Positions 34,404-45,894 of a stretch of DNA of 64,000 bases are shown in pieces (position 1 is the stretch's first letter; each line of letters starts with the position of its first letter). The position numbers were made by a program, and so were the translations under genes. The notes under the pieces are model-generated. The model did no database searches. It worked only from the letters and a program-made list of their open reading frames with translations, and had not been told where the DNA came from. This DNA is from Mytilisepta virgata (lineage: Eukaryota > Mollusca > Bivalvia > Mytilida > Mytilidae): assembly GCA_028015205.1 (NCBI GenBank), contig CM051520.1:9830501-9894500 (forward strand), read 5' to 3'.

Positions 34404-37400
34404 CCAGTTCCCAATGAGATACTCATTAACTCCTCTTGTATATGACAAAACTTTAAGGTTATGGCAAACTTTTACAAATTCAAATTACTTTATTCATTGC
34501 TGCACGGAACAAAAGAGTAGGGCCATTTTCCACTGATTTTTTCCATTTGTTTGGCTTCTGGAGACAGCTTATTGTCTCGCCTTAGACAAATATAACAAAG
34601 TATTGCTTTTACAGCAGGATCTTTTCCTCTGTAACTTTGCATAACAGTTAAGTTATATAAGCAGTGTATGACTGTCTTACAAGTGTCATGTCCTTGACTC
34701 CATTTTCTATATTGAGCTATATATGGTATTGAAATTCGATGTGAGGAGTGTGTGACCATCTGACAGGTGTTTGACCTCATTTTCATGCCTTAGTTGTCAC
34801 TGACAAAGGGTTTTGAATTGATTCTGTTTCTAAGTATCAATACATAGTACGTACACCATTTTTTTTTATGTTAAGGTGCATGTCTGTTTTGATAATTATC
34901 ACATATCCTAGACCTCATTTTCACATGCAATTTAAAGTTTTTGATTTGTTGTGTTCTCTGGCGTCAGTTGATTGGTACTATTACATTGTTGACATTTCTT
35001 TGCCATCACTTTGTCGTCCGTCAGTTAACTTTTCACATTTCAATCTTCTCCAAAACCCCATGGCCAATTGAAAACAAACTTGGTGGGGATGTTCTTTGGA
35101 TGGTCCTCTACAAAGTTTATTTTTTTTTGTTCTGATCCAAAATTCAACATGGCTGCCAGGGCCATTTATGTACTCTGACTGGCTGAAATTTAAAAAATCT
35201 TCTTTTGAAACCACTAAGCCAATTGGAAAGAAACTTGGCAGAAATGATCCACCAAAGCTGAACTTAGTTTAGCGTAGGACAATGTGGGAAAATTTAATTT
35301 GCAGTCACCATACCTTGAACTTGGCCACTTGGACACCGAACTAATAATTCAGAATTGTGTTAGATAACTTTGTTTAACATTGAACTTATGGGAAAACTAG
35401 CCAAGATAACTTCTACACTAACTATCAGTCCTGCTGAAGGTGGACAAGTTAAATCCATGTGAGTGATACATTCTCTTGAGAGTTTCCTATAGGTTTGCAC
35501 TCCGTCCGTCCATCAGTCACACTTGAGTTTTATGGACTTTTAACTATACTTTTAACCAACTGATCTTATTTTCGGTATGTGAAGTTATAATGATGAGTTA
35601 TATAACAAAAGTTTGAGCTTCACGCTGATTGAATAATTATTGTGAGAGTTTTTGTCCTTGGAAATAGGAATTGTTACCAAAATAATAGTTTTCCGGAATT
35701 CTTTGCAAATCCTTTTACCAAATGATCTCATTTTTGTTATGTGAACTTATAATGATGAGATGCAGATCGATTTTCCATACTTTTTTGCAAACCATTTTAC
35801 CAATTGTTCTTACCTTTAGTATGTAGGCTTATATTGATGAGCTACAGATCAAGTTTTTTCGTGCTGATCGGGTAAACTATACTTTATTTAAATTCCGTAA
35901 TGGAATATTCACGTATGTCTGAAAATTGGTGCATGTCGGATGTCCTTGTCCTCATTTTAAAATTCCACTTTTTGGAATACACTTGTTTCTCCGTTGCTTT
36001 ACTATGTTTATACATGCCAGATGAACTCTATTTGATGTGTAAAGGATTTTTTGGCCCAACCTTAAAGACCTTAAATTTTATGAAATTCTTGTGTTTTACC
36101 TTTCTTTATTTCATTTTCTGACATTTTTAAAAACATTTTTCTTCAATTTTCTTATTCTGGGGTAAAAATTGAATAAAAACACGAAAATGAAGATTTTTGA
36201 GAATTTTCAATATCAATCACAACAATTTTTGATAACAATTACATCAAAAAATCAAATTAACGGAAACTGTAGTAATTCTTTTAAGGGGCATTGAAGTAAT
36301 TATAAAAAAAAAAATGGGGGGGGAGGTAATTTGATGTACTAAATGCCCATTTAAATGTGAATTTATGCGTACACAAGAAACAACAAGATATTTTAACAGT
36401 TTATTTATGTTTATATTAAAAGCAATATATATTCATATCAAGTTGTTTCTTTCATGTGCAGGTGGATAATTCTCGGAGAGTTAGATGATTGTATCTCTGC
36501 TTCCACAGAAAACCACTAATTTCCGCAAAAACACATAATGATTGTGAATCACAGGTGTACATCATGTGAAAAAAAGTTGTAAAATGTGGAAGTGTACATA
36601 TATAAGGAATGAATAAAATAAAGAAAATTTATTTTGAAGCTGATTCATTTTTCACAAAAAATTTAGGCAGATTTGGCCCCTTACCGCCCCTACTCCTTTC
36701 TTTATAGGAGTGTTTGTCCATTCAACAGGTTTGGCATGTTCTTGACCTCATTTGAATGCTACTGTGATTGACATCCATTTTAAAGGATAGTCCTTTCTTG
36801 GTCGCTGTATGTACTTGTGTATCCCTGGCAAGGTTAACATGGGTATCAGACACATATAACCTTACCTTGGCCTCATTTGTATGCTTCACTGACTTCAGTC
36901 AGTTTTTAGCTCACCTGGCCAAAAGCCACGTACATGCCAGTATGACGCCTGTCTGGACTTTGATCTCAATTTCATGCTTGAGTGACTTGTGTTATATTTT
37001 TTAGATTGTCCCTTTCTCAGTAACCTAGGTCCATCATATTTGGTCTGTAGATAGTTCTCAGTGGATACATGCCAGTCTAACGTCTGTCAGCTGAACTTGA
37101 CCTGAATTGCATGCTTGAGTGACTTTAATACGTGTATACATTTTCACTATGTAGTATATTTCTCAGCAGCTGTACTACATTCATGCCCACAGTAGTTGGT
37201 TGATATTAATTGTGTCCCTTCGGAAAGCATGGTCGACACATAGGGATCACTATCTGTTGTCTTGCGTCGTCACACTTTTCTTCTATCCTCAACTGCTCGT
37301 AAACCACTCAAAGGAATTTGATGAAACTTTCTCTGTGCATTAACCTTAATGCAAAGGTGTGCATAAATATTCCATTTTTAGATGATTTGAAAAATTTTTT

Positions 37401-38354
37401 TGGTAAAATTGACATTTTTGAAAAGGGGGGGGTTTAAATATAGCTTTTCCTGTACGCAGGTGGCACATGTCTTCCTTAGAAGACTCACATTTTATATATT
37501 TATTCTTAGTATATACAACTTTCACATCTGACACCTTACCTTTGACCTCTATTTCATGCTTGATGGATACATACCAGTCTGAGACCTGCCTTGGACACAG
37601 ATTTAGCTTGAGTGACTTGCATGAGATTTTTCAGACGAATTATCACCTGACCGTTACTATTTCTTTTAACGCATTTTCCTTTGAATTGCAATCTCGGGTA
37701 TCAGATAATCATTATTCTGTGGCCTTGTGCATAGTCAGGCGAGACATGTAGTGTGTCCACTCTTGTTTAGATTAAGGATTTTATAATTTAGCTGTACAAT
37801 TCAACATGGAGGCTCAAGGATCAAGGTCATTGAAAAACATCCATAGCAACCGATGGAAAAGTTCGTAGTAACCAGATATATTTGGGTTCAGGACCCTATA
37901 ATTTACCTGTTCAAGTCAAAATGAAAGGTTAATGACATTGAAAAAGTCCACAGCAATCGATAAAAAAGTCATTTGCAACCATATTTATTTGGGTTCAGGA
38001 TTCTTTATTTTGGCTGAACAAGTCAATATTAAGGCGAAAAAATTCGACGGTATACATTAAATAGCAAAAATAATCATTGATGCAAGATCTACACAAAAAA
38101 TATCCGGTGAGCGATCCAGGCTGTTGAGGGGTTTAGTTTTTATAACTAATATATCAGCGATTAACAATTCTTAGTTGTATTTAAAAGTGGACTATTCCAT
38201 TTAAAATTGTATCCTTTAGAATCGTTTAGGGTAATATGAGAATTTACCAAGTGAAAGATACATGCTCAGAGCAAATAATTACTGATATTAATACATGTAT
38301 CGGATGGCCTGTTCATATTTTCCTGATGATTAATTAGCGTATACTTGTTTTAAG
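34404..38354. other. Intron between zinc-finger exons B and C, with repeat fragments
   Basis: No coding exon recognised. It contains a degenerate copy of the TTGCCATCACTT/GTCGTCCGTC family (about 34995-35490, ending GAGTGATACATTCTCTTGAG). A second diverged copy runs from TTTTTAGCTCACCTGGCC near 36905 to GGTGAGCGATCCAGGCTGTT near 38108. A G-run lies at about 36314-36325. The region ends with the TATACTTGTTTTAAG acceptor. Confidence 0.55.
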
Positions 38355-39521
38355 GGTGGAGTTGATAAAGTTTTCCTGGACAAGACATTTGATGACAAAG
38401 AAGAAGGAGATCCGACAGATGACAGAACTATTGTTTATGGCAGCTCAGATTCATCTTTTAACTTGGATAAAGCAGGTGACCATAGAGACTTGCTTAAAGA
38501 CTGTTTATCAGAATCTAGTGGTAATAATGCAGAATCTCTCACGTTCTTAGAATCGAAAATAAATGACAAGTCTACGAAACCAGAGGCATATAACTGTCGC
38601 GAATGCTCCTTCAGCTGTCCCTTTAATGACCGCAGAAGTGTGAAAAAACATGAAAATTACCATTACTATCGTAGGACAAGATTCCGTCGCCGAGCACAAC
38701 ATAATTGTCCAAATTGTGAAAAGATTTTCATAACAAAGTGTGGTCTGAATCGTCATCAAAATAATGAGCATATTAAGAAGGTTAAATTTAGATGCACAAT
38801 TAAAAACTGTAAGAGTGTGTTTTTCGAAAAATCAAATTTTGATAAGCATATTGCTAACCATAAAGACCCTACTTTCGAATGCAGAAAATGTGGTGAACGA
38901 TTTTTTCAGCAATCATATTTGACCATACATGAGAGAAAATGTATTAACACCTTTAACTGCCCTCACTGTTCTTTCACTTGCCGTTCCGATGATCGCAAAA
39001 GTAAACGAAAACACCAAAATTACCATTATTACTGTACGCATAAATTAAGACACCCACAAGAAGAACATCAATGTAAAATTTGTGACAAGGTTTTGAAAAC
39101 AAAGGTTGGGCTTGAATCTCATCATATTAGACAGCATTCTGAGAAGGAAGTTTTTAGATGCTCTATTAAAAGATGTTCTCGTGAATTTTTTGAAAAATCA
39201 GATTTCGAAAATCATATTGCAAACCATAAAAGTCCTAACTTCGCGTGCCGGAAATGTGGAGACAAATTTTTTATTCAATGTCAATTGACCGCTCATGAGA
39301 CTATATGTATTCATAAAATTGTTCCATATGTGCAGTGTGAAATGTGTGGACAACAAGTAAGGAAATGCAGCCTGAAAAGTCACCGAAGGAAAGTACACGG
39401 TATTGATCTATTTAAATGCTACTGTGGAGAAATGTTCAGCTGTGGATATAAATTTAAAAAACATAGAGATGAAATGAAGTGTCTACCAAATGCAAAACAA
39501 ATAAAAGAGGAATCAAATTGA
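38355..39521 (+). CDS. Alternative terminal zinc-finger exon C (ten C2H2-like fingers)
   Basis: Opens in phase 0 after TACTTGTTTTAAG and runs 388 codons to TGA. The leader GGVDKVFLDKTFDDKEEGD is followed by SSFNLDKAGDHRDLLKDCLS and AESL, aligned with exon B. Two four-finger blocks (CRECSFSCP... and CPHCSFTCR...) and the closing pair (CEMCGQQVRK...HRRKVH; CYCGEMFS...HRDEMKC) give ten units. Finger-tip residues differ from B and A at many positions while Cys/His ligands are kept. This suggests selection on structure and divergent DNA specificity. There is no start codon at the border; fused to the BTB exon it would give about 725 residues. Confidence 0.8.
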   Translation, partial: GGVDKVFLDKTFDDKEEGDPTDDRTIVYGSSDSSFNLDKAGDHRDLLKDCLSESSGNNAESLTFLESKINDKSTKPEAYNCRECSFSCPFNDRRSVKKHENYHYYRRTRFRRRAQHNCPNCEKIFITKCGLNRHQNNEHIKKVKFRCTIKNCKSVFFEKSNFDKHIANHKDPTFECRKCGERFFQQSYLTIHERKCINTFNCPHCSFTCRSDDRKSKRKHQNYHYYCTHKLRHPQEEHQCKICDKVLKTKVGLESHHIRQHSEKEVFRCSIKRCSREFFEKSDFENHIANHKSPNFACRKCGDKFFIQCQLTAHETICIHKIVPYVQCEMCGQQVRKCSLKSHRRKVHGIDLFKCYCGEMFSCGYKFKKHRDEMKCLPNAKQIKEESN

Positions 39522-39589
39522 ACAATTTCTAGCTATGGCTGTTTAGTGATTAGGGTTGTAATACCAGAAGACCAAGCAATTTGTTTACC

Positions 39590-39990
39590 GTACAAGCCCT
39601 TATTGCCTTGGCTAGTGATTTTTATGTCACTTCCCGAATATGTTATATGTATTATCGTACTTCCCTGCGTCGATATCACTCTGCTCAGCCGCTCTCTAAT
39701 CTCCGTATTTTGACGAGAAGTTATCAGCGACGTCACAATTTGAGAGCAGAAGTTATCAAGCTTATCTCCAGGAGGACAACAAAACGTAAAAAAGTGTATT
39801 ACAGGGCGACTTAAATGTATAGAATTTCTACAATAAACATATCGGGTTTATGTGTAAAGGTATTGTAAAATATCAGCCACCCGACACAATATAAATCTTG
39901 CAGGCTTGTTCGATGTGCTTACTCGCCAAAAAGTTTCATATTGTTGTTCGCGGCTGATATTTTACGATATCATTGTGCAGAAAACCCGAT
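39590..39990. repeat. Dispersed repeat family 3 with palindrome (copy 2)
   Basis: Counterpart of 21838-22290, with ATCAGCGACGTCACAATT, then the imperfect palindrome from ATTGTAAAATATCAGCC (about 39867) to GCGGCTGATATTTTACGATA (about 39949). The inverted halves contain CGACACAATAT and ATATTGTTGTTCGCGG. Confidence 0.7.
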
Positions 39991-40884
39991 AATCTATACA
40001 TATCTACATTTTTATAACAATATCCGATTTAATAGTTAGAAATCTGGGAAGGTAGTAAATGATAAACCAGAAATAATGAAGAAGGAAAATTACATGTAGT
40101 AGTGGATTTATTCTATAAATTCCCAACATGGAATCTCTTTGTTAAAACAGAAGTTAACCGTTTAGACATTGCAGTTGAAGGTTACACTTTTTTCTAAAGG
40201 GATTTTTGTATATAAAAAAATATTCAGTAAAATGAACATATCAAAATAGCGATTACTTGAAAGAATTGCGGAATCAACACTTCTTATAGCTTTAACCCAG
40301 ATGTTAGAAAATTTGTAGAATTTTTATGAACATAGTGATGGATTATTATGCCATTTTTTTAAAAATTTTGATTTTCATTATTGTGAGGATAATTTATTTT
40401 TCTGATTAACACCCCCTTTATAATTTAACCATGAATTTTGATACTTTGTCGAATGTGAAGTATTGAAGCTGGGAATAGAGGAGTATGATGCCATTTTCAG
40501 ATTCTTAATCTTTTGGAACTTCGTGAAGGTTGGGAAAAATGTCTATATCAGGAGTACCAATTATTTATAATTAACTCGTAAAACAGATCTGGTAAGATTT
40601 ATAGACCTGTAGAAGATGTAATTGCTATTTGAAGAATTTGTAATACTGTACATTTGATGGAACTTTGCAATTTTTTCTAATAAAAATTATAAATGGAAAG
40701 TACTTACCTTTCTACCCCTTTTAATGGAGATCTTTGAATGTTTGCACACTTTTTTTAGGGGGGGGGGGGGGGCACTTTAACCAGATTGCGGACTATACAT
40801 CGCGCATGCTCAGAAATATCTGGTAATTAAATCTGCACACAGGAATTCCCGTATCTTAGCACCTTCCAGCGCAGTGATACTAGT
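39991..40884. other. Spacer, no gene
   Basis: No coding content. A poly-G run of about 17 bases lies near 40758-40773, preceded by a T-run. Confidence 0.35.
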
Positions 40885-42187
40885 CTATTACAAGTTAAGC
40901 TTTCTAAAAAGCTGTCGACTGCTTTGCTGTATCTTAATTTATGGTAATATGTGAGCATGCGGTTGTTGGTTTAGTATTGGAATTGTGGTATTCTTAGATA
41001 TTGATTGATATGAAATGTGTCTTAGACTTGCAATATCAATTTTTGTAAGCGTTCTGTTGACCAGTAAAATTTTCCGCGCGAAAACAACATATAGACACGA
41101 CACTGGAGGTGTGCCTAGATTGGCAGAAGTTATAAAGTAGAGATCATGCATTTTTGTAGTAAACATGGGATTTTAGTGTAAACGATTAAGCAAAACAAAC
41201 CGTGTGTATTGCAGATTAACAAAGCAAATATACACGTATTAATAATTGATTTCAATAATGAATTTCAGAATATATGAATATTACAAAAACATGTAATGAC
41301 AGTTGATCGGAACTGATATACACAGTTAATTTTCCGGCTTTTGATGTCTTATCCTGAACGAGTAAAGTCTGTAATTCTTTAGGTTGCACTCCACAAATTA
41401 ATAGTACCATTTTCTATGTGAAGTGAGCTAACAAATGTCATGGTCTTGTGCCATCTTCAGAGTAAATAATGCCCATATACATATATATATATTCTGAAAG
41501 GCCATTATGTTAGCATTGTTTCAATCATGATGAAATAAATAAAAAATATCCATGGAAACCTAGTTGGCATAGCAACATTTCAAAAATTTTCATAAAAAAA
41601 GCTTTAAAAATGTTAAATTTCACTCCACTTCGGCTTAAAATTGAGGTCTGATGCAGCGTTTCAATCCAAATGAGACTTAATTTTTCAGATTCTGCATAAA
41701 ATTCCATTACATATGTGGGAAAAAAAGGGTTACCTTTCCGGCTCTTTTTTTCGCAATTTAACTTACCAGTGCAGGTGCCGATTATCACTGTCAAAGTTTT
41801 ACACACCACATGTCAATTCACAAGTCCCAGTTTATGACCTCCCATTACTTGTCAGAAGCAAAATCAGTTAATGTTTTCGTATTTTTTTAAATTAAAATCT
41901 ATCCTCTTTCAGTCAATATTACAATTTTGAGGTTAAGACATTTATTATTTATCTATCATGTAGTCAAACTTTACTAACTCTAATAATTAATAAAATCCAG
42001 GGGTGCATTTCTCTGAAACTAAGATAATTAGTGGAGTGTAACCTTATCTCATTTAAACCAATGGCTGTTGCTGTTTCTCAGCCGCATCATAAAGTAACCA
42101 TTCAGCGATCAGTAATTATTTCAAGATGGCGTTTATGTCTACTGAAACTTAACTCCGCACCGTGATGCGAAACAAATACACAGATAA
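40885..42187. repeat. Dispersed repeat family 1, copy interrupted by a MITE
   Basis: Matches 11172-11738 from TTACAAGTTAAGCTTTC to GCACCGTGATGCGAAAC. It keeps a 76-bp segment absent there (GTGTCTTAGACTTGCAATAT onwards, with CCGCGCG). The element at 41382-42043 splits it. Near its end are CCAATGG and TTCAAGATGGCGTT, as in the other copy. Confidence 0.85.
41382..42043. mobile_element. 662-bp MITE with TTA target duplication (PIF/Harbinger-like)
   Basis: The ends GGTTGCACTCCACAAATTA and TAATTAGTGGAGTGTAACC are inverted repeats of about 19 bp with two or three mismatches. Flanking bases are CTTTA before and TTATC after, while the homologous uninterrupted copy at 11172-11738 reads CTTTATC. The insertion therefore duplicated TTA exactly. 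A 3-bp TTA duplication is typical of PIF/Harbinger elements; that class is inferred. No transposase is encoded. Confidence 0.9.
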
Positions 42188-42310
42188 GATCGATTAGGTA
42201 CGAAAATCTGGAGAAAGGATATCCACAAACGAAAACACATTGAAAGAAATATTTATTTTCAATTAAATTGTTCCAAGGACTTTCATTTTCAAGGACATGT
42301 GCGAACCCTG
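42188..42310. other. Short spacer
   Basis: No feature recognised. Confidence 0.3.
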
Positions 42311-42319
42311 AATTATCGG

Positions 42320-43310
42320 TGCCCGGTATCGATGAGCTTTTGCCATCACTTGGTGTCCGTCGTCCGGCATCGTCGTTAACTTTTCAAATAATGATCTTGA
42401 AAACCATTGAACAGAATGAAACCTAGTTAGGCAGAGATATTCCCTATAAGGTCCTTTCCAAGTGTTGTTTCTTTGGTTTCAATTTGTCGAAAAACATGGC
42501 TGCCAGGGCATTTTCTAATTTCTGATTGGCTGAATTTAAAAAAATATTCTAAAGAACGGCTTAACTGATTGAAACTAAACTTAAAATAGTTATGTCCTAT
42601 GAAGATGCTGACCAAGTGTTGTTACTTTGGTGCCGACCATGGCTGCCAGCGGTTGACTTAGTTTGACATAGGACCCAATGGGAAAAATCTTCTAGCGAAC
42701 GACTGAATGGATTGAAACCAAACATGGCATGCATGTTCCGTATGAGGTGCTGACCAAATGTTCTTACTTTGTTGACGATCTATCATCCAAAATGGCCACC
42801 AGCCGGGGACTTAGTTTAACATAGAAACCGATTGAAAATACATACAAAAATCTTCTTCTATAGAACTGCTAAATAGATTGAAACGAAACATTGCATGAAT
42901 GTTCCTTATGATGTGCTGACCAAGTGTTGTTATTTTAATGCTGATCTGTATTCCAAGATGGCAGCCAGCGTGAGACTTAATTTAACAGGACCCTATGGGA
43001 AATGCATACAAAAATCTTCATCTAGAGAACCACTGAATGGATTGAACCCAAATATAGCATGAATGTTCCTTATGAGGTGCTTACCAAGTGTTGTTATTTT
43101 AATGCTGATCTGTCATCCACGATGGCCGCCAGAGGGGGACTTAGTTTAACATAGGACCCTATGGGAAATACATACAAAAATCTTCTAGAGAACCGCAGAA
43201 TGGATTGAAACCAAACATGGAGTGGATGTTAATTTCAAGGTCCTTTAGCGATGAACAAATGGAAATATCAGGTGAGCGATACATGCTCCTTGGAGCCTCT
43301 GTTTTAGTTA
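42320..43310. mobile_element. TAGCTCACCTG-family element with about 165-bp internal repeats
   Basis: The start is marked by TTGCCATCACTTGGTGTCCG and TCGTCCGG; the end by CAGGTGAGCGATACATGCTC and GGAGCCTCTG. Inside, GAATGGATTGAAAC-type units recur near 42706, 42870, 43034 and 43199, each followed by GTTCC, GAGGTGCTGACCAAGTGTTG and ATGGCCGCCAG-like text. A tandem core between conserved ends is the same layout as at 26741. Confidence 0.75.
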
Positions 43311-43430
43311 CATGCAAATGCGATGGGTGACACTTTATGTTACTATCTTTAACTTTTATAAACACAGAACAAAAATACTACTGTAAAAAAATTTCGAATC
43401 AATTTAATTATCTATGTTAATTCTTTGTTT

Positions 43431-43501
43431 TACATAGAACAGAGAATGAAAACGGGGAATGTGTCAAGGAGACAACAACCCGACCAAAGAGCAGGAAACA
43501 A
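43431..43501 (-). repeat. Fragment of the mussel repeat also present at 50088
   Basis: AGAACAGAGAATGAAAACGG, GGAATGTGTC and ACAACAACCCGACCAAAGA match the start of the repeat at 50088. Only about 70 bp is present. Confidence 0.7.
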
Positions 43502-43559
43502 TTCTTATTCTTTGTTTTACATGCATACAAGATATTATGAATTCGGAACACTATAAATT

Positions 43560-43870
43560 GTGGATGATTTCTTTTCATTAGAGTATCCAAGTTCCCGAGG
43601 GTATCGAAAAATTTAAAATTTACAAAAACTAAGACGTATCTCCTTCTTGCATGGCTATGTCCTTAAATGGTTTTATCATTTATCTAACCCCTTTTGGATA
43701 TTTTGGTAATTTTGAATTATTGTTTTGGATTCCAACATTTTAGGCCTTGAGCACAACTGATGAGTCGAAATCGACGAAATTTGCACATCTTGTGCATCAA
43801 AATTGGTATCAAAGAATTGTACCTGATAATTCATAAGGAAAAGAGTGACTGTTACTGCAGAATATGTTAT
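43560..43870 (+). repeat. 3' tail of a mussel retroelement
   Basis: ATTATTGTTTTGGATTCCAA, GCCTTGAGCACAACTGATGA, and TGCACATCTTGTGCATCAAA followed by ATTGGTATC form a tail block I recognise from reverse-transcriptase elements common in mussel genomes (memory, not search). No catalytic domain is attached here. Confidence 0.5.
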
Positions 43871-44186
43871 GTTGTACGATAGTTTGTCTGTTGTTGGCCT
43901 TTTGTTTTACCTGTTTTATAACAAATTATTGAACTTTATTACTTGGTCTGTCTTAACAGTTATATGAGTTATTCTAGTTAACTAATGAATAGGTGGAAAT
44001 GGTCAGGATGGACCATTTATTATTAATGGATTATGATCGTCTTTAATCAACCATCCAGCTTATCCATTAGTTGAATTTCTGGTTAATGATATCTGTTCAA
44101 CATAATTTCTAAATGGAACAGTATGAGTGTCTCCAAATTTGTTCAATGATCAGTTATTCTATTGCACAATGGTAGATTTGAAGACA
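43871..44186. other. Spacer
   Basis: No coding content or repeat partner seen. TTAATGGATTATGATCG near 44024 is not part of a larger structure that I could recognise. Confidence 0.3.
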
Positions 44187-44573
44187 CTAAGGTCCTGCAT
44201 TGCTTGTTTGTAAATTAAAAATTTTACGGGCAATGGTGTTGCTGTAGCTGTAGGAGACAACAGGAACAGAATGATTTTTGAAATAAGATGGTATTTCTTT
44301 TAGAACCTTTTTTCGGTTAAGTATATTACTGATATTGACCGCATCAATTCCTTTATTTGCAAATGGAATGTGCAAAAATTTTCTGTTGTTGTCATGAAGA
44401 GGCTCAGATCTTACAGATTTGAAAAGTCGGAATGAAGTCACAACACAAATGATACTTGTCAATTTGTACTTTGTAGAAAAGGGATCGATTCCTCCTTTTT
44501 CAAGTGCAAAACCTCGTAGATCCTTCAGAAAATTGACATGTAGTGAGAAAAGATTAGTACGAATGTAATGCAA
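44187..44573 (-). pseudogene. N-terminal fragment of a retroelement polyprotein
   Basis: The 128-codon frame reads FLHIPFANKGIDAVNISNIL, KKVLKEIPSYFKN, then PVVSYSYSNTIARKIFN. This resembles the segment before the reverse transcriptase core in a widespread mussel RT element, where I recall a similar order (FxxKGID-xINL, SIPxYFxN, CYxYxxPIRxxIFN). There is no RT core next to it, and an in-frame stop ends it. The class (Penelope-like or other) is not certain. Confidence 0.55.
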
Positions 44574-44852
44574 TCCAAGAGTACGATAATGATGAAAGCC
44601 GAAAACCCAAAGTGTTGATTTCCTAGAAAAAGGCCGTTATTTTCGTTTCATGCCCGTCATGTTTTTCATGGATCAAAACAACAATGAAATTTTCAATTTA
44701 AGCAAATAGAATTTAAAACATTTTAACTTGAACGTTTCAAATTTCCTGGGAGACTCTTATTTTTTTATAAGTGAAAAAAAACTGATAAAGAATCTGAAAT
44801 CACAAAAAAACAATCACAAAATTTCTGAAATAATAAAGTTATCTCATTTTTA

Positions 44853-45711
44853 GCTCACCTGGCCTAAAAGGGCGTCGTCGTCCGTCGTTAACTTTTTCAA
44901 AAATCTTCTCCTCTGAAATGGCTTGGCAGATTGGATCGAGGCTTCATAGGAATGATATATGACATGTCCTCCACAAACGATCCTCATTTTATATTGATCC
45001 GATGAAAAACATGGCCACTGTTGCTAAAAAAAGAACATAGGGGTAAATTGCTGTTTTTTGCTAATAACTCAAAAACCGTTACAGATATCGAAAATCTGAC
45101 ATGGGATATAATTGATCAGCATGACAAGATCTACCTACCCTGAAATTTTGAAGGAAATTCCAAAACCAATTTAGGAGTTATTGCCCTTTTTTCGTCAAAT
45201 TTTCAAAATTTTAACATTTTTCGTCATTTATCTCCAAAACTATTTGAGATAGAAGTGAAATGTAAATGTTTGCCATGTTGAGATCTACATACCCTGAAAT
45301 TTTAAAGGAAATCCCGAAACCCATTTAGGAGTTATTGCCCTTTTTTGTCAAATTTTCAAAATTTTAACATTTTTACACTGTCATCCGTTGCCCGACAAAA
45401 GAACCAAAATAATACCAACATATAAACATCCACATGGAATTCATAAAAAACTCAGAAACCACTGAACCAAAGTTGCTATAGTCTTTAGGTGATCCCTTGA
45501 AGAATACTGTCCAGCATGTCAGCACTCCAACCAGGACTACCACCATCAGGGAACATATTTTAACATTAAACCTTATGAAAAATAAATCTTCAACAAATTT
45601 TCCCTGAACAATTAAACCAATTGCAACAAACTTGGTCAAATAGTTGATTAATTGTCCAATGAAAACCAGACTCCAGGTGAGCAATACAGGCTATGGTGAG
45701 CCTCTTGTTTT
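44853..45711. mobile_element. TAGCTCACCTGGCC-family element, complete ends
   Basis: Starts TAGCTCACCTGGCCTAAAAG with GTCGTCGTCCGTCGTTAAC and ends CCAGGTGAGCAATACAGGCT, then GTGAGCCTCTTGTT at 45711. The outer AGCTCACCTGG and CCAGGTGAGC are inverted. A diverged internal duplication contains GAGATCTACATACCCTGAA and the like. No coding content. Confidence 0.8.
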
Positions 45712-45894
45712 TTAAAATACAGAACTACTAATAAAGGCTACAGATATAGCACCTTATAAAAAAAATCTATATGGGATATATAGGTACAAATTATTTTGGT
45801 ATAAAACTTGTTAAAAATATATGATTTTTAAACATTTTTTCTCCTTAAGGGTAAAATACAGAATCATAATAAATTGACATTTTTAACAATAATT

